Source: Baylisascaris procyonis (taxonomy: Eukaryota; Nematoda; Chromadorea; Rhabditida; Ascarididae). Taken from it: 64,000 nucleotides of DNA. The stretch is from the NCBI GenBank assembly GCA_037389465.1, contig JAZARR010000159.1:6044501-6108500 (forward strand). The letters run 5' to 3'. Of the stretch, positions 38,601 through 48,873 are shown one piece after another. Made by a program: the position numbers and the translations under genes. How positions within the stretch are numbered: the first letter of the stretch is position 1; each line of letters begins with the position of its first letter. The notes below the pieces were generated by a model that had not been told where the DNA came from, searched no databases, and saw only the letters and a program-made list of their open reading frames with translations.

Positions 38601-41600
38601 GTAGTGATGTTCCCATCAGTAAGCATTTATATGCGTGCCTTTCTATCTGTTCAGTAGTTTCAACAGGGGAGCTACTGAAGCCAAAGTAGAGAAATTAGGT
38701 GATTATAGTCTGTGCAACTGTGTGATTCCACGCATTCGGTTTCAGTTTGACTCTCCGAATTCGAAAGGAGTTGTAGACAGTTGCAGTCTCTTAAATGTGC
38801 CCGAAAATGCAGGTGCATTCACACCGATTAGGTTGTATTCCGCACCGACTTGAATTGGAAAAGCTAATTCTTGTGTAGAGATTTGTAGGAGCGTTTGCGT
38901 TAATTGAAATTGCGTGTAATTATTATTTATTTAATGCTAGTGAAATGGTTCTATTGATAAGCGTGGCTGCTTATGTCAGTCTTATACGAACTCCTTTGGT
39001 AGATTTTTCCACTTATACTTAAATGCGTTGTTGGTATGGCTAAAGGTTGTGTTCCATATCCATTGGCAGATGTGTCTTCCAAGAAAACGACAAATTCGAA
39101 CCTCATAAATATACAGCACCTAAAATGTGATCTTCTTCAGCTTCATTGCTACAAACTATGAAATGGACTATAGCTGAAACTTCTTGCCATTATCATCACG
39201 CATCCGTCGATTTTTTTTTCCCGGATATTTTATCGTACTGCTCGAATGGTTTTCTTTGTGAATATTTTGATCAACTTGTAGACGCGATGGAGACGTTATT
39301 CGCCGAAGAGTGTGGAATTGTGATCGAAGTCGAAGACAATGAAGTGGATGATATTCTTCGGATGTTTCATTCTGAAGGTGTTCATGCTCAGTGCATTGGA
39401 TTCACTACGCAAGATACTGGCAGAACAGCAATGGTATTCCTTTAGCAAACGAATCAGTTCATACTCTACATTATAGTACGATGGTAACGGATAGCGCACC
39501 TATAAGTGCGCGATCTTTTCTTCACTTTATGTCTACTTGTAATAGCTCTCACAGTGAAAATCAAGCAGGATGTGTACCGCGTTACAACCGCTCGTTGTTG
39601 CATCGAAGCGTAAGTATTTGCCAAGGACCATAGTGCCAAGGATCATCTGTTCCAAACAGAAGTTAATAGGCCAGAGTGACTAGCAAGAGAACCATGTACT
39701 AATTTCTTACATCACCATATAATGCAGTTCAAATTTTAGCCAGCTTGCAGTATCGGTGCAAAAACTTGCAAAACCTATATCGAAATAAGTTCACCACGCT
39801 ACGATTATTTCTATGATTGTGCTCGTTTAGATGTTTCTGCACTGTCAAGTTGTTTTGCAACAGGTATGAAAAGATCTAAACACAAATTTTCATTTTACTT
39901 CTCGGCCTTCCCTCATGAGATCATCTTTGTTTTTCTAACAAGATTGTAGCTAATGCTTAGGCGTTATTGATCAATATGAGGGTGAGTTCTGCTATGATTT
40001 GCTTGTTTGTGCAATCTAAAATCAGCATTATTGTAGGTGATTGTAAACGTGAACGGAGAAACGGCACTCAGTGCACCATTGTGCGAACTTCGTGAACTCT
40101 GGGAGCAAACCAGCGATCAGCTCGAGCTACTGCAGACAAGTCAACAATGCGCCAAGCAACAACAACATTGGATCAAAGAGGCTGCTGCAGTGGAATATCG
40201 GGCTGATTTCGACTATTCAACGTATCACCTCAGTTTCATCCAACAAAAAATTTTCAGTATGTTTCCTATTTCAAATCAGCAATATGTCTCACAGTAGGAA
40301 CTATCTCAGTTCACATAGAGTATGTATACGTCCTAAATGGATTACGTAGTGTTTTATTATCTGTTACCACAAGGGAAATGTTCAAGATTATGCGTTAATG
40401 ACTGGAAGACTATTGTGCCGTTCAAAGGCAACTTAATAACAAGAAGTCATGCGAATAAAGAGTGACAGGTAAAACACATAGTCGTGACACAGATTTTCTC
40501 AAGTTGATAGAGAATATGGACATTCGAGATGACTTGACAGTGCAAGCGGCACAATTATTCACAGTACAGTCATTTTACTTCGTTTAATACTTACACTCTA
40601 TATGGTCTGAGTGGATTACTGTGTAGGAATTGAATAAACAGTTCATTTAATTGAAGTTAATATGAACATATTTCCGAAATATCATACCACTTTGATTTAT
40701 TGGTGAATTTAAGAACAATATGCGGTTGCGATTCTGAGAGAAGAAGGAAGCAATGGTGATCGTGAGATGGCAGCAGCATTCCACATGGCCGGCTTCACTC
40801 CGTTCGACGTTACGATGAGCGATTTGTTGTGCTTCGACATTGGTCTCGAACGTTTCTGCGGCCTCGCCTTCGTTGGTGGATTTTCCTATGGTGATGTGCT
40901 TGGCTCGGCAAAGGGTAATGTGGTCCCTGTAGTCAAGTAGATCATCAAATATGAGAATGCAGAATTTTTCATTATTCGGTGCATGAAATTGGAGATAAAA
41001 GGCTTTTCGTACTGATTGGATGGAAAATGTTGCACTTGCTCAAACTGCAGGCTATTTGAATGCAGTTTCTAAAAAGTGCGACTGGGAAAAGATGTGGATA
41101 GACTCAAAGAAATGGGGGGATTGGTGGCAGAGGTGCTACTCCCAATGAATGCTCTACCGCGAGGGCGTTATATCGCCCAAAGAGTCTCTGGACACCGGTT
41201 CAGAAGAGTGAAATTTTTAGGCGTTTTTCAACAAGCTACTGCGATTGAGCTTCTAAACCATATTTAAAAAAACCCCCGGTCATATTCTTAAAAAAGTCGA
41301 CGTGAAATCACTCACTTGTAGCATTCAACGGAAGCATTTTAACGCAGATTATGATGTTGCCACTTGAATGAGTGGAAAAGGTTTAAGCACACAACCATGC
41401 AAATGCGATTCGCAACACTCGAAGATGAGTTGGCATTGAGTAATGAAAGAATTTGGGTAATGTTCAATACATCTCTGATATAAAACACGGAGGGATTACA
41501 TCCAGCAATTTCTGAAGACATTTTAGCAGCAATGGAACATTGCAATTCCAACATAGGTAGGAATGAATTGTAACACTGAGATTAGAAAGAGCTTGTGTTA

Positions 41601-43639
41601 AAAAATGAGGAAAAAGCTTATGAGGACACTTTTTTTGCAGAACTGTAAGTTAAAAGCGAGAAAAGAGTTCATAGAACTCTTCTTAAAGTGAACTTATGGT
41701 AACAGTTAGTCCCCGAACTATAACTAGACAAGGATAATGGCAATTCAATTTAAGAAGAATAAGCAAAGACTTCTTCATCTATTGATATTTGATTTTAGGA
41801 TGGGCAAGCTCAATTCTGTTTCATGAGAGGCTCTTCAATCAGTTCGAAACATTCCGACTTCGCAAGGACACATTTTCATTGGGCGTATGTAACGGATGTC
41901 AACTGATGGCACTTCTTGGCTGGATTGGAACCGCCAATAACGGTTTCACATATTTACAAACATGTCTTCAGAAATGAAAAATGAATTTTATGCGTGATGT
42001 CCATGAAAATTTGAAAACTCTCTTTTTAGAGTAACCGGCTCACTATAAACTCCTTTATTACTCGGTAGTATTTCATTATTTACATCATTAAGCAAACTAG
42101 CTTCCTTTGGATAGCTAATCTTATATATAACATATGAAAGTTTTCATTTAGTATTACACTTCCTTAAATTTTTAAGGGTTCGCATTAATTACTCATACAG
42201 AGTTTTTCATTCTTATGATCCTTCTTTGTTGTTGTAATAGGAAAGCGTAAATTACTAAAGGTAAAGTGGAAGAAGATTTTGAAAATTACAGAACGTGCTG
42301 AAAATGTTTTCCTAAAAGCGAACGATTGTGGTCGTTATCAGAGCTGCTTCAGTACGGTTGTTATAAACCGATCACCAAGCATCATGCTTGCGGGAATGGA
42401 GGATTCTGTGCTCGGAGTTTGGTGCGGCCATGGAGAAGGTGAGCGTAACTGCAATATCTGTACTTGAGCTGGATCCTCTTCATAGCCTTTTAGGGGCAGA
42501 AGAAGTTGGGACAATGATCATTCCTTCGCAAGGGTGAAAAAAGTCGAGGTAAGGGTAATTCCCTTGCAAGTCATCGTCGCCACTGCAGTGATTTATTAAC
42601 GAAGAAGCGGGAATCGAGTAAGAAAGCCAAAACGGAAATCTTCGCTTTCTTATTATTTATTCGTACTGAATTGCTGTCTTTTTTCATTTGAGTACCTGTA
42701 TCTGATTTAATATTTTCTATTGCTTTTTCTGGGCGAATCAAGTTCAACTCTGTTGGACTCTCACGATTTAATATATCCACAACCATATTAGTTGAAAATG
42801 TTTAGAATGAAAACATTCAGGAAAGTTTTGCTACCGCCATGATGAAATCCTCGACGATTTGGAGGCAAATCAACTTGTGCCTATACAGTACTGCAACGGT
42901 GCTGGAAAACCGTCAATGATATTTCCGGAAAACCCGAACGGAAGTGCCAGGTTTATTGGATGCTTTCATGATATTGACATCTCTTTCCTGACATGTGACC
43001 CATTTACGCTAAAGAATCGTATCTTCCTAAGTTCGTATTCGCATTCTGGTGTTCTCCTTTTAGCTTCAGTTTTCGAAGATTTTTTTCAATGTTGCCCTGC
43101 CTGCAAAATTACTGAACATTTGTTCTATCTAACATACTGCGAATCCATGTTTGATAGAGCTCGGACGCCACTTTCCTGGATATATTCATTATTCTAAAAT
43201 CAAAAATATGGAGTAACGTTTCCCCAATTTGTTATTTAATCTATTCACATTTTCTCTTCATCTCTACCTCATGCTTGAACCAATCTTCCACCGACACACA
43301 ACTTCCCACATTTGTAGTTTTGCTGCTGCAGGATGAGATTCCACTCGGCATCCCAAGTTGCATGCCTTCTACCCGTAGCATTCTTCGTCGTCATCGCGTG
43401 CCCTGCAACGAATTCAACAAACTATTCATTTGTTCTCTTTCAGATCAGTTGCTGCGTTGTGCTCTGCGGATGGACGTCATTTGGGAATGATGCCCCATCC
43501 GGAGCGTTCATTTGTAACGTGGCAATGGCCAAACTATCCGAAACGTTGGAAGAGTAGCATTCACAACAATAACAATTCGCCATGGATGCGTATGTTCATC
43601 AACGCCTATAAGTGGGTGCAGCAGCCAAGCAGTGCATAG
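9801..43639 (+). CDS. pfas-1: Phosphoribosylformylglycinamidine synthase (FGAM synthase, PFAS), complete, 26 exons
   Basis: Cytosolic enzyme of de novo purine synthesis. It converts formylglycinamide ribonucleotide, glutamine and ATP to formylglycinamidine ribonucleotide. Exons: 9801-10093, 18097-18377, 19235-19370, 21047-21160, 21514-21638, 23036-23107, 23771-23892, 24551-24599, 25839-26069, 27989-28144, 29238-29467, 30998-31084, 32113-32244, 32975-33079, 34145-34270, 35180-35332, 35861-35966, 36644-36804, 36988-37120, 39282-39433, 40037-40256, 40714-40914, 41799-41942, 42292-42438, 42821-42950, 43444-43639. Every junction is GT...AG and phase-matched; the total of 4,002 nt gives 1,333 residues plus stop, close to the animal enzyme (about 1,330). 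Motifs seen in order are [69 protein letters not shown] and PHPER. The start ATG follows a splice acceptor by 10 nt. No broken exon was found, so it looks functional. The first intron (8 kb) carries an LTR retrotransposon. Confidence 0.97.
10094..13828 (+). other. PFAS intron 1, part left of the retrotransposon
   Basis: No PFAS exon is missing here: residue 98 is completed directly by exon 2 at 18097. Open frames on both strands (for example 12096-12452 +) lack recognisable domains. The slightly higher GC in 10,320-10,550 and 11,280-12,850 might reflect old, unrecognisable mobile DNA. I found no intact element or RNA gene. Confidence 0.6.
13834..14173 (-). repeat. 3' LTR of the retrotransposon (left copy)
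   Basis: 340 bp starting TGTAAGGCCCGTCCTCC on the plus strand and ending ATCGTTACA. On the element's sense strand it contains a TATATAAGG box (plus 14049-14056) and an AATAAA polyadenylation signal (13897-13902). It differs from the other copy by a C-run of 6 versus 7 and a few substitutions. Confidence 0.95.
14307..14549 (-). CDS. Short overlapping ORF, possible remnant of the pol C-terminus
   Basis: 80 codons in a different minus-strand frame, overlapping the 3' end of the Gag-protease ORF by 38 nt. The product is Arg/Gln/Asn-rich with no catalytic motif. Its position just before the 3' LTR and its basic character resemble the tail of an integrase, so it may be what is left after an internal deletion removed RT and integrase. 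It could also be non-coding. Confidence 0.3.
   Translation of the reverse strand: MPSTTHTMSAIRDNSQQPDIINPPQCPDAFNNHRQWRDVDFTTRSRSSIRGQYYRRQLQGRSGKANPYRHRGSGAKRQYH
14512..17532 (-). CDS. Retrotransposon Gag-protease polyprotein, uninterrupted 1,006-codon ORF
   Basis: The N-terminal third is charged and coiled-coil-like. A Gypsy-type Gag core follows ([17 protein letters not shown], then [19 protein letters not shown]). Then comes a basic Asn/Arg/Ser-rich linker, a CCHC zinc knuckle [14 protein letters not shown] at about residue 719, and an aspartic protease active-site segment with LLDSGA at about residue 792 followed by VSLI. The ORF runs about 130 residues past the protease and stops before any reverse transcriptase motif. 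The true start may be an internal Met at about residue 72 (nt 17319), before an acidic stretch; the first 71 residues are low in homology signal. The intact frame fits a recent insertion. It presumably supplies particle proteins and relies on another element for reverse transcription. Confidence 0.9.
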   Translation of the reverse strand: MCVSAELRSTELRKRRRALVREGAQYSAEGIGGKCHSCLFFSFLLHDRSCLIGAKAPKVSNTSAVAGCEEEMEEQFFPNEEDVLGHDDEARVSDRADTIKEQVSKDLCLEVERCKSWCAIDARNQLEGVIGDVQDILVEELSDVPNIADAVRKAFQPWSEKFSAWQHELNKVMQVLVKLEREKEVPSQGPRGAEKYEAIAKAFGITSPRHLCKALRVSQDDSMRPQKECSRESVLSREDKTLQENEKLRKELRSAQESIAQFKRYADMLHAELSRFQVTGAAEDLDGRSDGAKHQQQRKGNTMFAFAREEAEDIPLLEDSATSIRGRSGGRKGKEIRDDKKQEAMCADEDTWPYINGIPFQMQRRASQSANEPIMENPRKVEPMWRPRSGQSGSIDGVQLGESAGGGSNGSARLVELVLQCIRRMQAPLPPLEKFTGKGEQAAKFDDFVEEFLLRFEHENDRTKIMYLKAFLAGHARDAFLGIPLHIRECGSFDEVINALKFAVTDSSKITRLRKQTELQFLKWKKGQSLVEFFAEVDKKVAAAYPSTIHTDMAAVDERKCSIAMQALPFEPELAARVHYAVAAAPRGALFSALKQAAIEWERVSRSIQSRYYNRSNSNENAGNRCSREYSDRSLVESRGLITGGWRRTQLVHASKGPGLTYDYQPKPNKYNKQNEGARKQVSTRNSRWPQRTFKTANSGNSSGRVANEKGKSEQSLSMCYICKGRGHTARVCPSATVHRVSVAKAATLETKPEASDPIELRVTRIEAAQQYEDVVGNKLAVKLLGDGVPLMALLDSGAMVSLISVPALRKIAAAKGAEVLAEKIDKRDEQRSRVVKDASGNTMQILGKVAIEVEWARRKEVVQMLVPASFAGEEDIVLGMNALGACQEWREQMLQAMQAQAKDSVIVAAEAALIPPRAQKLVQGKVRGPSKNWGVLRPCREEVQEGLVQVDGNRRCVPLVRNDHDVSSHIRKDGTKLCNDRAELNVLGAAKLLRAINYAYDVRYT
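17595..17612 (-). other. Probable primer-binding site
   Basis: Immediately inside the 5' LTR the element's sense strand reads TGGGGGCTCAGCCGGTGA. It starts with TGG, the complement of a mature tRNA CCA end. The first nine bases match the classical tRNA-Pro type primer site (TGGGGGCTC), and later CCGG also fits, so a proline tRNA primer is suggested. This is inference from similarity; the host tRNA sequence was not available. Confidence 0.55.
17613..17953 (-). repeat. 5' LTR of the retrotransposon (right copy, promoter LTR)
   Basis: 341-bp partner of the left LTR. On the minus strand the order is TATATAAGG (plus 17829-17836), then AATAAA (17677-17682), then the LTR end. That is the U3-R-U5 order expected for a promoter-bearing LTR transcribing leftward, opposite to PFAS. 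Confidence 0.95.
19484..19497. repeat. Poly-C tract in PFAS intron 3
   Basis: A run of about 13 C just after exon 3 (plus strand), followed by AAAATAAA. Simple sequence. Confidence 0.8.
21657..21710. repeat. Short imperfect tandem repeat in PFAS intron 5
   Basis: Three copies of AAATTAGGATTG, the first two followed by CAAC, separated by an 8-nt variant spacer, lie just downstream of the exon 5 donor. No function is evident. Confidence 0.7.
22340..22391. repeat. (TA)n microsatellite in PFAS intron 5
   Basis: About 26 uninterrupted TA units. The Ile/Tyr-alternating frames on both strands are artefacts of this repeat. Confidence 0.95.
29593..29633. repeat. (TA)n microsatellite in PFAS intron 11
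   Basis: About 20 TA units, 126 nt downstream of the exon 11 donor. Confidence 0.95.
32336..32382. repeat. G-rich tract in PFAS intron 13
   Basis: Guanine-dominated stretch including a run of about a dozen G, within 100 nt of the exon 13 donor. It could form a G-quadruplex in the pre-mRNA. Assembly length is uncertain. Confidence 0.75.
37121..39281 (+). other. PFAS intron 19, large intron
   Basis: At 2.16 kb it is the second largest intron. The coding phase passes from exon 19 (ending TCC G) to exon 20 (starting AC GCG) without a missing piece, and alignment to the family needs only about two residues less here. An open stretch at 38,635-38,853 was considered as an extra exon and not adopted. 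Confidence 0.7.
41799..43639 (+). other. pfas-1: PFAS exons 23-26: class I glutamine amidotransferase domain
   Basis: This part hydrolyses glutamine and supplies ammonia to the synthetase site. By residue count, the nucleophile is Cys1159 in GVCNGCQ (exon 23), and the catalytic pair is His1287/Glu1289 in MMPHPER (exon 26). All three residues are present. Exon 24 carries GRYQS and WCGHGEG, and exon 25 carries the NPNGS segment. The protein ends KWVQQPSSA before a TAG at 43637-43639. Confidence 0.95.
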
Positions 43640-43924
43640 ATGGAACAACTTCCTTGTCATACGTGCCATTGAATCTTGCCTGAAAGCGTTCACATAAGCA
43701 CACCACTCATCAATTTGGTGCTAGAAGAGATAGTGCTGGTTGTATTCAACCATTTGCTGTCTCAACATACATTATTTTCTTCCATACTAATTTCCGCTTT
43801 GCTACGCTTACTACTTGAAATTGGAGTTGTTCAGATATCGCTATTTCATGCAATCGTTATCCCACCGATCGTTGCATTATATAGCCGTTGACACTCCGTT
43901 TACGTCTTACTCCTTTCCGTGCCT

Positions 43925-43930
43925 AATAAA
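43925..43930 (+). terminator. Polyadenylation signal of PFAS
   Basis: AATAAA lies 286 nt after the PFAS stop, the first canonical hexamer on this strand in the 3' region. The 3' UTR would be about 300 nt. Confidence 0.6.
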
Positions 43931-43939
43931 CTATACCAC

Positions 43940-46900
43940 TCATGTTTTTGCACTGCCTACGTCACATTTCATTGACTCCATTTTTTGATATCATGGTACT
44001 GATAGAGGCGATAAAATTAGAGTAAAAAGAGTGCACCTTTGGCCTTCATAGGTGTTGAGATAATTTTTCAAATTGAGTGAGTGAAGTTACAATAAGCCGT
44101 CAGACAACGATAGCAGTTTTTCTGTTGCGAACGTACAAAAATTACCGAAAAACAGTAACTCACAAAGAAAAAAAAAGAGGAAGCGTTACTATTCGCCAGT
44201 CGAAAGCAAATTGGAAAACTGAATAAAAAACACCAAGCATTTTCATTTGTGACTCTCAGTGCCACTCATCATTGAAGACATTTTTCGATGATATCTGATT
44301 GCTTATCAGCGGGTTAGTCATAGAAATCCGCATATAAGAAGCTATAAACGATGTGCTTATCTGCAAAATTTTCGTGATTATCACTCGTCCAGTGATAACA
44401 CCAAATTGGGATGAGGCTATCATTCAGTGAACAGGTAAGGGAAGAGGTTGTTCGCCTGTTTTTTTTTTTTTTTTTAAGATATGGGGACAAATGCGCAATT
44501 GATCAGTCGGCATTCGTCCGAGTAATTCGGTCATTGTATCCTTTTCCTGTATCATACTTCTCGAGCATCCAGCATCTACACTTGCACGGATGCTCTCCAA
44601 TATAAAGGATGAAGCGGGAGATATATATGAACCAGTTACCATAAATTGTCGAGTAAAAACCTGGAGGGTCATAAATTTTCCGGGATTTTTGGAGGGGATA
44701 TCTGTGATGGAGAACATTGGATATTTAGAGGTCTTTTTTTTGTAAACATTTGACAGTCTTTAGCATGAATATCTAACGTAGATATATGACCAATGATATA
44801 TATGCAACAGTATTTGCACATACAACAAAAGTACGTGAGGGCACATCAATATTCTATGCCATAATTGAATCACATATTACAAAAGAACAGCTAGAACCCC
44901 TGGGATCGGGTGACGATACATTCAAGGACGTGCTCTATTGAACGAGTGAGGACATTTTTAAGCTTATACGGTAATTTGGCTTTGCCTAGTAATTTGGCAT
45001 TTAAGGTTTCTACGTTTACTCCAGTAGAACATGCTTCGAATATAAACTTATTATAGGTACGAGTTGAAATAAAGCAGCTATAAATCTTGTTTCACAACAG
45101 TAATCAGTTTTTCAAATATACTTATGTCGTCTTTGTTGATGGTGACCCTGAGATAGTTGAGGCATTGATAATTTCATCTGTGAGCATTAAAAGAAAGCAT
45201 TTAATCTCCTAATTTCTTCCATTTCGGCACTTAAGGCGATGTAATTTTTGAAAAATCCATTCATACCGGTGTGGAAGTTTTAGAGTAATGGCAATGACGG
45301 TATCTTTTTACCTCTTCATTTTAGACATCGTTGCAAAGAAAAACACTCGGAAGAACTCTGAATAACGGATCCAGCGTTCATTATGGAACTGGAGGGTATC
45401 GCAGGCAATTACGTAGTTGTCCTTATAAAACTGCACAAATTTCATGTGTTTTAATGTGCCTCGTTAAGCTTGCCGTGTACGAGGCCAGACGAGCTGAAAG
45501 TTGGAGTTTAGAACGCTAGCTGCACCTAACAACACGAAAAATCATCAAAATAACCGAGTACGACGCACACAATGTCAATTGGGCTCATATCACTGAGCTC
45601 GATGCCTGCAACAGGAGTCGCTGCTCGATCGTTCCCACAACATCACGCGAGAGAGAGTCGCATCGTGGTCGTTCATCACAACAAAAACGCACAATTGTAG
45701 CCACACAATGCGTTGAATGACTATGGTACAATACTACTGTGCTGACGTTCCAGCTTACTGAGCCATAATCACAGCATGCCAACCTGAAAACCAGCAAAGT
45801 GGGAAAATCGCAATTCTTATTACAAGCTCCGAAGACCACCGTTTTCATAACCGAAAAACCTGCAACCGAGCAACCCTACCAGCACATCGTACACATGTGG
45901 AACGGATGCATTAAACGAGAGATCAAGTTGATAGGTTCAAAGAAAACGGTGTGGAGTTGAGGATGGAGAGGAGGGAGGGCAAGAGACTACTTAAAGTGGG
46001 GGAGGGGGGGGGGGAAGAAGGGGAGTGGAGGTTACAGCCTGTGAAAGAAAACGTTAAAGAGACACGGAAACTCGTCCAGTGTTTGCTGCTTCCAAGATAG
46101 TGCTTCTTCGATTGAGTGAAGTGTGTGTCACAAAAGTATATCAGGGAAATAGAATTGAAATACATGTCTTGAACATCTCCTCACCAGTTTGGCGATCGTA
46201 CATCGCATATCCTACAGCAAACTGGGTGGTCGAATATCGCAACCTTCAGAATTTAAACACAATCTTCAAGATGCTTACTCGAGGCAAACGTACACCCACT
46301 CGGGAGATGTGTGAAGCTCGTCTGTCAACTCAATGAAACTGGCGATTCATGGTTACGCAAACTGTGACCTCTTACTGACCTTTCCTCTCATGACCTCTAA
46401 TATCGCTCCCTCCGTTCCCCCCACCTTCGCTCTGCATTTTAACTGGTTTCCCCTATCCTTTCTTTTTCCTTCGAACCTGCCGATCGGACCTCCCGTATAA
46501 TGCAGCCGTTCCATGTGTTGTTATGTTCAACGTGTAGTAGGTTGCTCGGTTGTTTTTTTCAATTACAGGAACGGTGACCTTCAAGCTTGTGATAAGAATT
46601 ATTTTTCTGACTTACTGGTATTCAGGTTGATGTACCGTAATTGTTGCTCACGAAACGGAAACGTCAGCATAACGGTATCTAACATCTTTACTCGGCACAA
46701 TTACGGCTAGAACTGTATGCTGTCACATGCACACATTGATCATTTATCTATAAAGCAAGCGTCCTCAAGCATAATCAAAAGAAAAAAAACAGCATATTGC
46801 GAACCAATTAAACGAGTGAAACGTGGGATCTCTTTGCTATCGCATTTAAATCTGAAGTTCTTGAGACGAAAGCAGATTACGATATAAGTCAGGATTTTGA

Positions 46901-48870
46901 AATGAAATGTGTACGTCATAATCAACAGTTGTCATCACTTGTTAGCTGGTGGAGAAGCGAGGATGGTTTATTGGCGTGGTGGAAGGAGATATGGATTTTT
47001 TAGGCAGCGGAGGAATCTACAGGGGAGGGTCGTGACAGCAAGGGTGACGCAAGACGGCTTCAATCGTCGGGAGCCGTATGCTTCACAGGCGAGCGGAATC
47101 AGCAGGCGATTTCCTCGCAAACTGCATTTTGGTGAGTTTTTCTGATATGAAGCATCGAGAATTGAATTCGTATTTGTGGAGTTGAAAGTATCTCTTGGCA
47201 TCTCGTCACGCAAAAATCAAACCAAGCGGTTGTTTATAAAATGGTCTTAATCGGGAGCCTCCAATAGTCGTCAAGCGCAGTGTTACGAACCAGTCCTGTA
47301 CACGGGGAGGGGCGGCGGGGTGGGAGGGGAGAGGAGAGGGGAACGTCGATTTCGTTTTCCTGAGAAGAAAGATGCAGAGAACGAGAGGCAGGTTCATTGC
47401 AACTAGCGTTTGCCATCTCATTTTATCTTTCCAACCTTTTCTTCGAATCACATTGGATGGCCATTGTCGATTCCTTCCGCTTCTTCAATATTCAGCTATT
47501 TGGATATCTTTGGGACTGCTGCCGTAGTAAATATGGATGGAGCGCTGTTGTGGCCATCACTTAGAAGTGATAGAAGGATTGAAGGATTAGCGAATCACAT
47601 AGATTACCAGCTAACAGCCGATTTGAGGAGATCAAGTGCTATAGTGATGTATTCCTCGTTGCTTTCTCTTTATTTTTATTTTTTTACTCATTTCTCTCCA
47701 GGTTCCTTCCTTTATTTCCTTGTTTGGTAAGGTAATAGACTATAAGAGATGTGTGAAGCATGTCTTTTGCTCAGGTGAATTGTCTTAAACGCATTTGGAC
47801 TTTATTCAATCCAAAGGCTTGTTTCGATGCACTGAACTCCTTACTTGCTTTCTCCATTCATCGTTTTCATAGTTACACATAGCCGTTAATCGATTGATCC
47901 TGCTGAAATGTTCGACAGCTTTTCGCTTCAAATTTCAGAGCCGATTGAAATCATCTAGTTCAGCTTGTCTTGGAATGTGTCAGTCCTTTTTATTTTCTTT
48001 CTACTCCATCTCATATAAGAAATGGCACCTTTTAAAATGACTCGTTCCCTTTTTACCAAGATATCTTATATATGGGCTTCTTGCCGTCTCAGATGTTTGC
48101 TGCTTTCAAAATTTACATATATAGAGAAGAGGTGGACATCTTAAATGATAGCGCCGACTGCCACCTCATGCGCATTTCCTTTACTTCAGTGCCATTCGTG
48201 AAGAAGTCAATTGAGGGAAGTGAGAAAGTTTGGCGCCCCACTCAGGCCTGGTGAAAGAGTGAATTTGAAACTATCCCTCTGTGTTTCTATAATTGAACTC
48301 TCATTTCTTCGAACATGTATATTCCAAAAATTTTCTCAAACAAATTCCCTCTGGCGCAAACGTCCGTTCTCGTGCTTCGACGCCGTCAGTGTGCATACGG
48401 TTTGTTGGTTCATTTCCCCATATGTTTTCTGCTGCATCATTCGCATTTTCTTTCGCGGTATTCGTGTTCGGCGTATTTGGAAACTGTTCGAAATGGTTGT
48501 TGATGAAAATTCTTTACCCAGATCTGTAGGCCATTTGAATGCTTCCTGGCAAGAAGAAGGAAAATATTCTTGAATGGGAGATCGAAAATTCAATTCATCG
48601 ACTGAATTCTAATGACCGCAGTGGTTCCATAAATTTTTAAGCAGTTCAGAATGCAATGCACCGGTTTAGCATTGGGAAGTATGGTGCAGTTGAGGTAGAA
48701 ATTGTGTAAATGAATGGCTTCGAGTGCTAATATCCGATGATGTGTATTGAGAATGCCACTGGTCACGATGGTTAGACTGCTTGTCAGGAATTGCCTGACG
48801 GTAAGCCAAAAAATTCTTATGCAATACTTGGACACCGTGTGCATCAGTCTAAAGAAGAACACATGGTTTT
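43940..48870. other. Intergenic stretch between PFAS and the hyccin-like gene
   Basis: No gene I can support. It contains a poly-T run (about 44459-44476), a G-rich purine tract near 45,998-46,020, another near 47,300-47,342 and various domain-free open frames. One exon-like piece (47004-47131) is listed separately, and the promoter and 5' exons of the downstream gene may lie here. The moderately GC-rich block at 45,520-45,880 has overlapping open frames on both strands but no recognised motif. Confidence 0.5.
47004..47131 (+). other. Orphan exon-like segment, possible 5' exon of the downstream gene
   Basis: It is bounded by a TTTTTTAG acceptor and a strong GGTGAGT donor. Two of three frames stay open across all 128 nt. 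One reads AAEESTGEGRDSKGDARRL and onward, hydrophilic and without a recognised motif; the other is Arg-rich. The splice sites make it a good exon candidate, but I cannot join it to a neighbour. Confidence 0.3.
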
Positions 48871-48873
48871 ATC

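Larger units (their letters stand above)
24551..40914 (+). other. pfas-1: PFAS exons 8-22: paired AIRS-like synthetase halves and glutaminase entry
   Basis: These exons encode residues 382 to about 1129. Exon 8 is only 49 nt but is required for frame and encodes [13 protein letters not shown]. Exon 9 has FSGGIGS and [11 protein letters not shown]. Exon 10 has [11 protein letters not shown], exon 14 has [19 protein letters not shown], exon 16 has [14 protein letters not shown] and exon 19 has GHDVSDGGL. The two pseudo-repeated halves seen in family structures are therefore both intact. Exon 22 begins the glutamine amidotransferase part with [15 protein letters not shown] and ends with [14 protein letters not shown]. 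Confidence 0.92.

Noticed and set aside
38635..38853. Possible extra PFAS exon in intron 19
   Set aside because: Exons 19 and 20 join in phase, and family alignment leaves no gap of this size. The stretch has no similarity to FGAM synthase.
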